Below, one piece after another: positions 23,345-35,478 of a stretch of DNA of 64,000 nucleotides (position 1 is its first letter; the number at the start of each line of letters is the position of its first letter). The position numbers and the translations under genes are program-made. The notes below the pieces were generated by a model. The model did not search any database and was not told the origin of the DNA. It saw nothing but the letters and a program-made list of their open reading frames with translations. Source of the DNA: Schistosoma haematobium (Eukaryota; Platyhelminthes; Trematoda; Strigeidida; Schistosomatidae); the NCBI RefSeq assembly GCF_000699445.3, contig NC_067198.1:20788536-20852535 (forward strand). The letters run 5' to 3'.

Positions 23345-25210
23345 CTTCGGACACCACAGGAAAAAGTTTTGTGCTCAGTCGGTAGTTTTTAAAAGAGGAA
23401 ATACTGACTCATGTTTTCAGGCGTTTCGCAGCTTGACCCTCGGCTCCTAGATGCAATGCATTTTACCTGAACTGATGTTTCTAGTTATTATGCTGCCAGT
23501 TCTTTATTCAATGGGTATTTCATTCGGTTATGAATTTCTTGCTGAGCTTTCTATACACATATCTTAGATTGGCTGTCGTTGTCTCTAAGTCTTTAGAATA
23601 TTTCAATGTCTGCAATAGTAATATGTCAAACTGAGGTACAGAAGTGTGATATCCTTCTCAGTGGGTTTTGGCTGTGGTCGTCGCTGGAGCAGGTTGGACA
23701 GTCATTCGTTTTTCTTTCAGACCCAACCAGTTGTGTGCCGTCACTCTTAGATCATATAATGAATATGCGGGACAGTAAAAATAGAAAATAAAACCATCCA
23801 GAAACTAAATCATTGTCTTATTAGTAAGTTTTCTATGCGTCATCTGGATTCGTTCACAAACCTTGGTACTTTAGTCAAAAACCTTAATTAAAACTCGAGG
23901 TAGTCAGTAACTTTCCATATTTGGTGTGTTTGCAGCAAATCTTTCGTTTATTATTTTCATCTAAGTTCTCTGTTATTCGTTCGAATAATAAGTCAGCTCT
24001 GCCGATAAATTCAGATCCTTTGTGATACTATCTTAACAATACGTGTTTCGTCAGCTGTGGGCGGAGCTATTGAATCATTATCATAAACTGAGAATTGTCT
24101 CATCACAAAGTACTTGCACTTGCTCTAGATCACCAAGCTACCCTGAGATTGGTAACTTTCAAGTTTACAAGATAAATATGATTAAGTTTAATTACTCCGA
24201 TTAACATAACTTGTTTCGTGCTTGGTTAAACATCTATAGGACTATGTATCTAACAGTTAATTGGCTTCATCAAATCATGGTGAAATTCGTCTATACAGTA
24301 GTTATGTAGTCGTTCATAAGAAGTGAACTACGAAGGAAACATTGGTATGTTTAACCACTATAGTTTTGTACTGATAGGAATAATATAATTATTTGACGCA
24401 TAAACTCATGTTTTTCACGTGTTTATGAAATTGCTTAGATAGTCATTTGTAGGAGAAATAAATCAATCTATATATTTTCAAAACAAGCTTACAAATCATT
24501 TTAGGTTGGCACCGTAGATGACCAGTTCATGTCTCTAAATTCAGTTCATGGGCTTACTTATCATTGTAGTTAAAAAGGTATCGAGGAAAAGAACCTCAAT
24601 TTAGCCTAGGGTTGCTAACTTGTGTACAGCCTAGTATTTCCTGGTCTCTATTCTCATCTCAGAAAATAACCAATAAGTGTAGCACCCCACATTTAGGGAG
24701 GTTTTGTCGTAGCATTACGATACCTGAAAATTAGGCCTAAGAGTCAGGTCTTAATTGATTAAAGAATGAACAACCTACAAGCTAATTCATTTTAAATGTC
24801 TGTGACACTTTACGGTGTTCATTTTATGTTTATCTATATATAAACGTGTCACTTTATTACCTAGAAATCCTTTGGCTAGTGGACTTGTCTCTTCTAACCA
24901 ATCGGGGTCTCCAGTTAGGTATGGTCTTGTGAGTAGCCATAAATCGGTATTATTACTTCATAGCATTTGTCTGCCAATTAACATTCTTTTCATCGAGTTT
25001 AACAGAAAATCGCCATAGCAGAAAGTTATATTCGTTTGGTCAGTTCCATTTTCAGTTTATTTCCTGAATAAAAATCTGTGTCAATTGGTAATGAAATGGG
25101 GGTCACGCGCAAAACTTGTTTTTGGGGGTTCAAGGATTTGATTTGAAGTTTTACAAATTATGGTTCCCTTTCCTCTTCACCAGGCTTTCTTGAAGAATTG
25201 TAAATTATAC
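23345..25210. other. Intergenic, no gene recognised
   Basis: Short frames at 23606-23791 and 24815-25018 lack family motifs. No repeat shared with other parts of the window was noticed here. Confidence 0.45.
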
Positions 25211-25212
25211 GG

Positions 25213-25312
25213 TATCAAGGGACTCAGCAGTGCGCATCTACGGTCCCGCACGCGGGACTCGAATGCAGGACTGCGCAAACACTTAACCACTGGACAACCG
25301 GTTTCTAATTCA
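25213..25312 (-). repeat. SINE fragment (tRNA-like part), antisense
   Basis: GGGACTCAGCAGTGCGCATC, then GGGACTCGAATGCAGGACT and AACACTTAACCACTGG, correspond in reverse to the box B and box A regions and the ribozyme-side segment of the SINEs found at 57960-58100 and 60358-60540. Only the central part remains. Confidence 0.65.
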
Positions 25313-25964
25313 ACTGTTATAATGGATCTGGTCATAATACAAACCACCGAAAATTTCACTGACATAGATTATAATTGGATGTTTTGCTTCATATGTGCCT
25401 TTATAGTTGTTAGCAGCATAATTTGTATGTGTTTGCTGTATATTTCATAACAGCATTGTAGTAATGCTGGATTCTAGTAAAACTGTGCTGACTGGTGACT
25501 AATCTACAAATATGATAGTCTAGACATTGTGGTCACAGAAACATTGGTTTACATTACCTTCAATAAGAGCTGTTTACCCGGACGTTCAAACATTCGTAAT
25601 AGTACATCATTCAATGTATCACTCGAATCCTCACTCTGTGCCTGTTTTTTATATGAAAATTAAGCTGGTATACATTCACCAAAATATAAAGTTAACCCCT
25701 ATGATCACTCATTCAAACAAGTATGTATCGGTCGCTACCAAAAGCCACTGTATGGTTAGATCATTAAGCATAACACCCATGATAGTTCCTCAATGTCATT
25801 CACCAGAATGTGTTCGAACCTAATAATGCTATCTATTTATTTAAACACAAACATTGGTACGAGGGGACATCAAGTACGTATGCGCCACACAATGACAATG
25901 AGCCCAGTAGCAATTGCCGTTGATGTGTGTGAGGGCTGTGGTACTGCCTGGGTGCCCAGACCGA

Positions 25965-26340
25965 AGCAGGTGGTTCTCTTATTGGGCCACACCCCGAGTC
26001 TTTGACCTAAAGGTCTAGTCCTTAATACAGTGGAGTGACTTTAGGAGATGCAGTTCCTTGGTAGCCGGTAACCAAAAATGGGTTCGCACGCCTTTTTCTC
26101 CTCAGGATCCTGGAGCCCATTGATTTGGAATCAGGGTTTTCCAACCACGTTATGTGGATCCTCCGTATTCACCAACTCGGTTAGAGCGTCGGACATTTAC
26201 TCTGCGTCCTCTCCGTTTCGTAACCGACACCCTCGCCACGTTAGGAATTCTCTGACAGTGGCTGTATACATGTGGTCATATGAGAGCAATTTGAGAAGGG
26301 CAGACTATTCACCATCGGCTGTACCAGGACATCCATATTC
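25965..26340 (+). repeat. RTE 5'-leader fragment, second copy of 393-800
   Basis: AAGCAGGTGGTTCTCTTATT, CACACCCCGAG, TTTGACCTAAAGGTCT, TGGTAGCCGGTAAC and TTGGAATCAGGGTTTTCCAA all occur in the same order as at 393-600, then the match continues to the GCTGTACCAGG word near 26320. No coding part of the element follows. An open frame at 26078-26422 is an accident of this leader. Confidence 0.85.
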
Positions 26341-26344
26341 CAGT

Positions 26345-28469
26345 TATAATTCACTAAGTCCTAATCCTACGTTTTTAAAATATGAGACAATTAGTAGAAT
26401 ATTCCCCGGTAGTTTTGGTTAAAGATTTCTTATGAAACCATGATTTTTACATTAAATAGTTCAGTGCTTTCTCGGATTTTTTTATGTGGCTGTATATTTT
26501 GAAATGTAAATCAATGTCAATTGCATGTGTACAAATATTCTGTCATCATTAATGGTAATGACTCACTCGTAGCCTTTATTTCGTCAGTCATTTTTCATAA
26601 GCAGTTTCTCACTATTTTAGTATCCAAGTACAAACATTAAATTCAATCAATCAATAAAAGAGACAGCTGTATCCATTTTCAAACATAATTAACTTTAGCC
26701 TACTTGTAAACCGTTTCACTTCACAGTGAAGTGATATTTTCCTACTACATGTACAATTTAGTGAATATGGAGACGGTTTCTTTCAAAGTGCTATAGTTTC
26801 GCGCCGAAGATTTCGAAAATGACAATGAAAGCTCAAATAAATCACCTAGCTCAGATTATATTATCACCAAAAGCATCTAGCTTAGTCATAAATCTCCTCC
26901 ATGACGTCCTACTATATAATACTTGGGAATTACTTATATCAACTTGCAAACGAAATAACTAGCGTTATTGGAAGCAGTATTCCCTTAAAGTGAAGGATAG
27001 TATAATTCCTAAGTGGGATTTTATTTATCATAAGCTTTTTAGGGCTTAAACGCTGGTGAGTAGACATCAGTATAAGTTTGTTGTTTGTATTTCAAACTTG
27101 AAGACAACAACCTGCCTAACAATGAATATGGAGTCTTCGGTTAAAGTTATTACAGTATATCGTAGATTAAGGTAGTGGCGACAATATTACTCGTCATGAA
27201 CCTTGAGTTTGTAGTCAGTTTTAGTAATCTTCGCAAAACTATTGGAAGAGGTCAGTCAGAAAAAAATTATGCACCAAACCATATTATGGTCTACAACGCA
27301 CTCTCATACGTCCTTCGGTATCAAGGATGCGTTGTTATGACTGTCCGGTTAATTATACGTCTACAAGTTCAATTGCTCTTACGGAGCAAGCTACGCACAT
27401 CGCTCGTCAAACCTTTTCGTTCTTTGATTTTAAAAATAATAAAATGGTTTAGGAACGGACAGCGTACGCAAGTTATACCTTTCCTCCAACTTACAGCAAA
27501 TTTAAGTAAACAAATATTTCCTTTGAAATTATCAACAAAATCCGATCTAACTTTCAAAAGGATAATATCTGGATTTATTTTGTGATACAACTCAGCACAG
27601 ATCCGTGTACTCGGCTGCGAGTCATTTTATGTGTAGGTTTTTGTCGTATTGCTCGGCTTCCCAAGTCGAAGTAGGTAGGATTTGAAACTGACTGGATGTT
27701 TAAGAGTCGAGATTTAAAACCAAGAATGCACCATTATGACTAATCCTGTGATACAAAAGCCTTAGCGATCCACAATTTACCATTAGGGCTACGTGCATAA
27801 ATAGTTTGTTGGTTTCTCATCGATAACAATACATTATGATAGGTTATTTCTACTTAGTGAATACATAACACAACATTTGATTATTATGAAAGTGGTCTCT
27901 TACTACTCACATCGTTAAGAAATTATATTTTTTGCGAATACAAGATATTTTAGAGTAGTTTAATCCGAAGACTGCATCTAAACTTTAAGACAATAATTCT
28001 CAGGACTATCCAATCCCAATAATCCTAATGTAGTGAAAATTTAAAAAGCTCAGCAAATATAAGTGGTATCTACTATGCCGTCGAATAATGTGCGTCATCT
28101 TACTTCAGTGATATTCCACTTACATAAGTGTCACAAGCAAATGATTAATGGAAACTATCCTGATTTCAAAGTCTCAAATTATTAGGTTTGCCTGCTGTTG
28201 GTATCATTGGAGCGATTAGTTACCACTTCCAAGTCTTGAAGGATTGATCTTTGTTTCATTGCGTGGTGCATGTTAACGTCCCACAAAAAGTACTTAAAGG
28301 TAATTGATATTGTTCGCTTATAAAAAGACTGTCCGATCATCTCCGCCGGGTTTCGCACTCCTTAGATTTTGAAAACAGCCACTAGTTTCAAAAAATTGTA
28401 AGAGAATCAGTAGTAATTATGTGAAAAACTCAGGAGGATGTAGTAAAATGGCAAAGTTAGGGAATTATG
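26345..28469. other. Intergenic; one unassigned frame at 27175-27585
   Basis: The 136-codon + strand frame at 27175-27585 is basic and has no motif I recognise; the opposite strand is also open over part of it. It could be a worn retrotransposon piece. The rest is AT-rich and featureless. Confidence 0.4.
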
Positions 28470-28874
28470 CCTGTGTTTAGTTCTACACTACGGAGATAGG
28501 TACCAATAACTGTTTAGGTTATTTTGTAACAGGGTCTCGTAATATCTAGAAAGCTATTTAGGATCGCACGAGCAGTGAACCGACTCGAAACACAAACTCC
28601 ACCCCACAGCACAAGAATTTCTGCAAACGCCTCTATAAATTACTACAAGGACCTTTTCATAAATCATTTATTAGCTAATATATTCATTTATATAAGCAGT
28701 TGCAGAGAATCATCAAAATAATATATGATTACTTCCCTGTGCAACTGCTTGTGAGTGAATACAAGCAGTTAGGTCAGAAAGAAATAATTCAAACAGACAA
28801 TGAACAGGTAATGCACAACACAGTCAAAAACTTAAACCAGAGGAAGATTCTACTATCCTTTTGAAGAACTCACT
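28470..28874 (+). repeat. 405-bp inverted repeat, left arm
   Basis: Reading this arm against the reverse complement of 29611-30015 gives 404 identical positions out of 405; the single difference is T at 28478 against C. The arm begins CCTGTGTTTAGTTCTACAC at its outer end and stops at GAACTCACT. It contains a nested 11-bp inverted pair, AAGCAGTTGCA (28694-28704) and TGCAACTGCTT (28740-28750). It encodes nothing recognisable. Confidence 0.97.
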
Positions 28875-29610
28875 TCAATATGTCAGATAAGCATGGCACG
28901 AAATTTCCCAAAACTTTGGGGTTTTTCCCCAAAGTTGGGAGCTTGGGCTCATGAAACAACGATAGCGTTTATTTCCCAAATCTGTAATTGCAAATATATC
29001 CATGAATTCTTTCAGATCCCAGTCATCTAGTTCATATACAATCCATATATTTCCTTTTGTTTATGATCCTATTTACTTTAAATTAAATGTTTATAATTAT
29101 AAACATGCCATACATTGCATTTAACTATATTTGATGATAACAATCGAAAAAGTGTGATTTGGTTAACACATCTAAAATTATTAAAATTCAGAATAAAACC
29201 ATTTTCTTTTATTATAGAAGCAGACATTCAGTGCTGAAAAATAGGTATCCCGAGATTTGTTATTTAACCAACTATCAACACCGTTTTAATGGCATAGCTT
29301 TTTCCCGTGTTTTTATCAGTAGCAAAATATACTGCACCATATGTACCAGAACCATGTTATTGTCCTCCCATATACTTATCTAACATATTGAAGTGATTAT
29401 TTTAGGAATACTATTATGTACCTGTGTCATAGCGTAAACCCATATTTTATTTGAGTCCCAGACGAGTTTATGTCCTTCAACGTCCAAGACTTTTCGAAGA
29501 CATTGTACTTGTATAACTACTTATTTTTAAATGGGAAAAAGGAAATCCTTTTTTTCTGATGTGAAGGTCCTCAAGAGTGGCGATCAAAATTTTTCATCAT
29601 TTCCTTTACT
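28875..29610. other. 736-bp spacer between the inverted-repeat arms
   Basis: AT-rich, with a hairpin-forming stretch just inside the left arm (about 28905-28942, CCCAAAACTTTGGGG against CCCCAAAGTTGGG). The longest frame (29159-29383, 74 codons) has no recognisable motif and no transposase signature was found. Confidence 0.7.
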
Positions 29611-30015
29611 AGTGAGTTCTTCAAAAGGATAGTAGAATCTTCCTCTGGTTTAAGTTTTTGACTGTGTTGTGCATTACCTGTTCATTGTCTGTTTGAATTA
29701 TTTCTTTCTGACCTAACTGCTTGTATTCACTCACAAGCAGTTGCACAGGGAAGTAATCATATATTATTTTGATGATTCTCTGCAACTGCTTATATAAATG
29801 AATATATTAGCTAATAAATGATTTATGAAAAGGTCCTTGTAGTAATTTATAGAGGCGTTTGCAGAAATTCTTGTGCTGTGGGGTGGAGTTTGTGTTTCGA
29901 GTCGGTTCACTGCTCGTGCGATCCTAAATAGCTTTCTAGATATTACGAGACCCTGTTACAAAATAACCTAAACAGTTATTGGTACCTATCTCCGTAGTGT
30001 AGAACTGAACACAGG
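29611..30015 (-). repeat. 405-bp inverted repeat, right arm
   Basis: Mirror of 28470-28874, ending at GAACACAGG before unrelated sequence. The bases flanking the two arms are not alike, and I find no convincing target duplication. Confidence 0.97.
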
Positions 30016-30980
30016 TACGGAATAGAGCTGAAGTTACCAGAAGTGTACTGAGAAATTACTGTGTCTGGTTCACGACATCAACATGAACAAATGATATTTT
30101 ATTTATTTGGTTTAAATAACTGAACGCTAAAGAGGATGTCTTAGATCTTTTATCTTACTTTCTGTATAGAGAGGAATTAAAGGGATGAGAAATTTTATTT
30201 TGCAACCAATAACGATCATAAAGATCCTTTGACGTCTTAAAAAGTGTTTATACCACTCAAAGTCTTCCTATATGACCGATGTCCACTGTTCATATCCTCT
30301 AGGTGTTTTAAATTATCTACAGTTGTTGTAAACTGCTGGTTATACGTCTGTCTCTATCACAACTCCAAAGAAATATGAGTAGAAATGATATGATCCCAAT
30401 GCAGATTTTTCTCACAGCTCTAAAGAAAGTACCTTTGCTTAAAAAACCTCATACTGATGTGACAATCATACTTGATTTCAAAGCATTTTGCAAATTGCAT
30501 GCTGTTTCATCAAACAATCCGGATGTGAACGTAAATCAACGGTGTCTTATTTCATTTGACATCAAGAAATGTAACTCAAGACTGATGATAACAGATAATC
30601 ACGACCAACACCAATGGTGTGAAGCTCACAAGCTAATATATGCTGTCCAGAGCCAGCGTATAGTTAATTGTCTGAACTATATCCAGATGAGTTGCTGAGA
30701 CTAACACTAGACAGTATCAAAAAAACTGTAGTGACATTGGACTCTAACTAAACAACCATCTAAGCTATACATGCTGAGCTATACATGCTAAGCTATACAA
30801 TCCAGAAGATCCATATTATTCGTTGAACACCTAAAGATAATCGGAAAATGTGAGCACAAGAACACTTGATCCAGACGGCATGGCTACTCTCTATGATCCC
30901 TAACATTTCACGACTAATAACTATTCTATTATATTCAGAGCGTTTGGGATTTATTCTGTCTTTCTGTCCACAATGTACCA
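30016..30980. other. Intergenic with an unassigned 107-codon frame (30375-30698)
   Basis: The + strand frame at 30375-30698 begins MSRNDMIPMQIFLTALKKVP and has a mixed, protein-like composition with three cysteines and four histidines. I do not recognise a family and see no clear splice context. It may be a gene fragment or chance. The rest of the interval shows nothing. Confidence 0.3.
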
Positions 30981-30984
30981 CGAA

Positions 30985-32720
30985 ATTTTCGGTCCACTAT
31001 AACGGAGGTCCGACAATTCCTAGATTTTCCAGCCTGACGAGTAGTCTATGTTTTAGCACCTCAGGCGCTTTATCGAAGTATACGCAGAAAATATCCGCTG
31101 ACTTTCCTGTGTTTAGAGCCATTGTCTATTTCTCTCTTTTTATAAGGAGGCAGGAAATCCAAATTTTGTACTTATTTGGATATTACAAATAAATTATTTT
31201 TACCTATAACAATCTACCCAATGCTTAATTTATCTGAAATCACGAAGTCAGACCTTGGTAATGATACCTCCATGTTGTTCGTTGTTTAAAAATCGTTGGT
31301 TTCCACTGGTGTGGTTTTGGTCTTTTCGATTAATTTTTCTGTCATTTTAATTGCAACAATCGTGAAGCTGATAGTTTTGTAGAGTCCTGTTTTACAAATC
31401 AGAGTGACAAGTGCACCCTTCCAATCTATAGGTAACTCACCTTGACAAAGTGACATACTGAACAAAGTAGCCAGTGGTCCAGGAGTGTTTCATGCAATTT
31501 GTCCCAACGTTTTGGGGTTTAGTTCATCCGATTCTCAGTGTTAACCGTCTCGTGATAGTTCATTATGGTCTCTGTTTTGTCCTAGCATTCCCCTATCGTT
31601 TGAGATTCCCTCACTTCCGTTATTAGGTTGAAATCTACGATAGGTTCCAGTTTAGTAATTTATTTACGAGAATAGTGCCAACTGCTTCTCATATTTGCAC
31701 TGAGTTTCCTGCATTGTGCTCGAACACTTATTTCGATTCGACCTGTAGTTCCATCGTATGTACTGTTCTAAGGCCGGTCGAGACGTTCCAGTAATTTTTC
31801 CATTTCCTGGTAAACGTCGAATATCCCGGTCTATCCAAGGAAGGCCGTTCTTCTTCTTGGGCATTATCTAAAGTATAAATAGTTGGGTTACTTCACTATA
31901 TAACTGGTGAAAATTAGTTTATGCTTCTACTGATGTGCCGGAATCAGTTTTCAGTCGAGGCTGAAAAGGTGGTAGCCTCCATGCTTGCCTTTCATATGTT
32001 ATTACGGTCTGTGACAACTGCTATGATATGATATAATTACCGCTTGGTCACTTTTTTCCTATAGGTGACTGACATAATCGCCGTGTGTGAAGCTGAGTCC
32101 ATTACAGACAAGGGACATTGTAGGTCATTGCTGGTGGGATCTCAGATGTGATGGAACAAAGCCATTGCGATTGTGGTTTCTTGCAGTTCTTAATCAAACT
32201 GTGTTTTTGATGACACTACTTCCGAGCTCGACCGATATGTGAAGGGTGAATTGCGGTCACTTGCCATACGACTTTCGCACCTGTTTGATCAGAATCTGAG
32301 CTTATTTAAAAGGGATTCACCCATCACACATTCTGGACTGCGACATACTACAACTAATTAAATGTCTCATTCTTTGCATTTCAGTCTTCGACACATCGGG
32401 TCACATGTCTTTTAGTGGTATGCCACTGTTTCAACAGCTCATATGGTTAAGGTGATTTTCGTGCACGGGATAATTCCACCCCCCATGGTATAGTCTGTCA
32501 AACCTACAGAGTAAGAAATTAAAAAAGTAAATTTCACCACCATGCATTTTTGACGTTAGGTATGTTTCCGAGATAGCAATGACATCAGAATTTTCTACGT
32601 ATATAGTTTTTTGAGCCCTGCCATTTTATGTAGTAGGCTATAGGCCATTATAAAACATACCTTTATTTCTGTACAACAATTTCCCGTACTTCTCATGTTG
32701 AATTGATCACCGTTTTGCGT
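30985..32720 (-). pseudogene. CR1-like non-LTR retrotransposon remnant
   Basis: On the minus strand, from high to low coordinates: an endonuclease-like stretch near 32640-32500 (NSDVIAISETYL in one frame); GLPWIDRDIRR (31850-31810), the basic linker motif of CR1-type proteins; LFSMSLCQGELPIDWKGALV (about 31470-31410), the RT pre-motif; and FDKAPEVLKHRLLVRLENLG (about 31080-31020), RT motif A with the first catalytic Asp. The YADD region is absent and stops are frequent. It is an old, 3'-truncated copy that cannot make enzyme. It faces the other CR1-like copy at 35479-38760. Confidence 0.75.
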
Positions 32721-34030
32721 TGACCTTTTACGATGTGAAAACCCTCAAGCTAGAGGCTCATTTTTACAGTTCTGTCGACGCTCATTTATTTCTGCCTCTT
32801 CATAAGTCTTTTTATATCACCAACCACGCTTAGTTCCGTACAAACCTATATCCCGGATCCAGTCAGTTTTCATGGATTCTCCATTAATAGGTTTCTTTCC
32901 TCATTGGGATCAAAAGTGAGTTTTAGGAGGTGACTTGCCTGAGTACCTTCCTATTCTGTTAAGCTTAGCAATGCTAACTTACGCTGATGTGGCTGAATTC
33001 TTGCAGACTTAATATGGCTTAGGTTGTGTTCGAATCCAACCTTTGGTTCCTTTAAGGAAGAATTTCCTAGCTTGTGAAAACCTACTGACCTCTCTCTGAC
33101 AGTCCTTGTAGTTTTGTTTCTCAAACTATTCTCATCTCAACAGTCATATTTGGCCGCAAACATTTAGGCCTCGACTTTTTCTTCATTTTCTTTACGCTAC
33201 TCATATTTGATAACTGACCTTATTTTACTTCTTAATCACATATATAACGTTCAGGCTTTGCTCTTACAAAATCCATTTTGCTTTGATATGATCGATTAGC
33301 ATATTTGAGAGCTTCCTGTAATGCACTTTTTCCCGCGTACTATTTCTTATTCTTTGTAATCAAGCCTACATATGTGTATTTGTTAAGCACTACGTTGAAA
33401 GGGTAAACCTGATGGTATCATCCAGATATGAAGATAAACTGAAGAGGAGATTCATCGCCTCCTCGAGATCTGATGGCCAAACGTCAGCTTCTGGCTTTGC
33501 AACTCGTTCGCCTAAAGAACCAGTGAACACTTTACAGAGCATCATCTTCCGGACAATCAACTTGATATTAGCTTGCTGAACCAGATGTGTCAATAAGTAT
33601 GAGTTCGATGCATATGTTGTGATGACAACTTTGCAGCTGAGGAATCACGATTCATCGTTGATCAGAAAAAAGAATGCCGGTCCGTCCTAATGATGTTTGT
33701 TTGAGCCATTGAAATTGTTAGGTGAGCTCACAGATAAAAATTTGACAGAAACAAAAGTTTAATAATGGGAATAAATATTCAAAGCCCTAAAAGTGACAAA
33801 TACTGAAAACAAAAGCCTAACACCTCTTAATTAATGTAACTGAAAATCCAACTCGTATAAGTGTGAAGAGGATTTTATACCTTGAAAGGTAATCAAAAAC
33901 GGAAGATTCAGTTGATAAGCAAAACTGCTGCTACACTTCACAAACAGCCCAACTTTCAGCAGATCCATCCTTAAACAGTAGAACAAAGTGTGGCTGTAAA
34001 TAACTCCGCAAAATGGATAGTCCCGTAGGT
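32721..34030. other. Unassigned stretch upstream of the CR1-like remnant
   Basis: Frames are open on either strand at 33390-33620, but neither shows a motif I recognise. It could be the leader or first ORF of the neighbouring CR1-like element, or unrelated. Confidence 0.35.
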
Positions 34031-34039
34031 TTTCAACAT

Positions 34040-35140
34040 CAGTTCTGATCTCATTAGTTTTACCGGACGCACCTAGCCGACGGCACTCGGTCACTCATCT
34101 GCACCATATGACGAGGGGGCTCGCCGTGCTACACACCCGTTAAAACTACCGGCAGGCTTAGAACAAACGCCTCAGAGTCTATCCACAAACCTGCGAATAT
34201 ATCCTCGAATCTCTTCACCCATGGACTCTGATTTGATGGGGTTGATGTCCTTCGATTATAAAGGAGTTGCGGGCAAAAGCATTATCGAACCCTGAATATC
34301 TGTAGTTTCACTGGTGGTAAGCCCGACGTGATTTGGCACACCAAGCGATAATTTGTGAGTCTGTTCTTTTTTGTAACACTGTGTCGTTTGTTCATTTTCG
34401 TTTCTACGTATCACGACATTATTCTATATCCTCGGAATTTTTCCCCCATTTATATATTTCATCCTCGTTTTGACGAAACACACTAAAACTGTTGTAGGTT
34501 AAGACTTTTACGTCCCCACCTTCAAGCATGATTACATCAACGCCTGTTTCTGATACGCAGAAGCTGACTTCTGTGAGCACGGGGCAGTAGACCCACGTGC
34601 GCAACTCCTCTCAGTGGTCAGGGCACTGGCGCGCGGTTTTATCAGGCACGGTTCACCTAGTACGTCTATTGGTTGTGTTGTCGAACCTTACGAAACCTTG
34701 AAAACGGCTGACGTTAAACAGGGAGATCTAACCTGTCGACGAACGCTAGCCTAACTCTTCCACAATATAGAAATCCAACACGGTTTAGCAACAGAAATGT
34801 TTCTGATCATGTAAAAGATCAGTGGTCAACGGGCCGTTAACGAGGACTTGTTTAAACGGTTCTTCCTGTCTAAGCTTCCCAGACGGGTGAAGGTGGTTCT
34901 TGTTTAATTGTAAAACAATGTCGTAAACGAACCCGGCACATATGACTTCCAGACTCTGGAGATAACCAGAAACCCCAGCACCGAGGTTCGTTTCATTCAC
35001 GAAGCCTCAAAAGGCACAAAATGACGCTCCAGATCTCAATATTACTCTCACTAATCTTAATGTTCACCATAATTACAGACGCTTTAAAAACAAGAACAGC
35101 TCATCATGGAAAAGATCTGTTTCTAGATCCCATAAAACAA
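34040..35140 (+). pseudogene. Gypsy LTR/leader and gag remnant
   Basis: The repeat at 34040-34330 (shared with 20150-20450) precedes a broken gag. At about 34848-35010 the + strand reads LFKRFFLSKLPRRVKVVLV, two stops, then EITRNPSTEV and FIHEAS, matching the capsid region of gypsy gag proteins in order. The rest is unreadable. Frames on the minus strand here (34785-35000, 33831-34094) are shadows. The gene is non-functional. Confidence 0.6.
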
Positions 35141-35164
35141 ATTATCATGATTAGTTAGATGATG

Positions 35165-35420
35165 GAGAATAGTTGTAGCTGTGGTAGATGATACTGGTGG
35201 GGTTTCGCTCTTTGGGCTGAATGGTCTGGTCGCTGGGCTTCAATCGTTCTTCTAAACGACATCATCAGTACAAACTTCAAGTAAAGACGAAGTGTTCAAA
35301 TTTGTCCAGATATGACTTACTCCTTGTCCTGTTGTCTTCGATTTCGAATGGCTATTGTTGGCCATGTTCCCCAATGAAATTTAGACATGCTATAATACCG
35401 CTAACCCTGCAGAAGATAAC
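35165..35420 (-). repeat. Fragment shared with the 3' end of the Penelope-like element
   Basis: Positions 35200-35370 match 40195-40360 with the same word order (GGTCTGGTCGCTGGGCTTCA, ATCGTTCTTCT, CATCATCAG, CTTACTCCTTGTCCTGTTG). Since the 40-kb copy lies just downstream of a Penelope-type reverse transcriptase, this is probably a terminal (pseudo-LTR) fragment of the same family. On the minus strand it contains CTGATGA followed by a hairpin, a hammerhead-like core. Confidence 0.55.
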
Positions 35421-35478
35421 AACCATCTGACTTGGCAAGTACAAAATGCCTTAAAGAAACTTCGAACTAGAGAAGATA

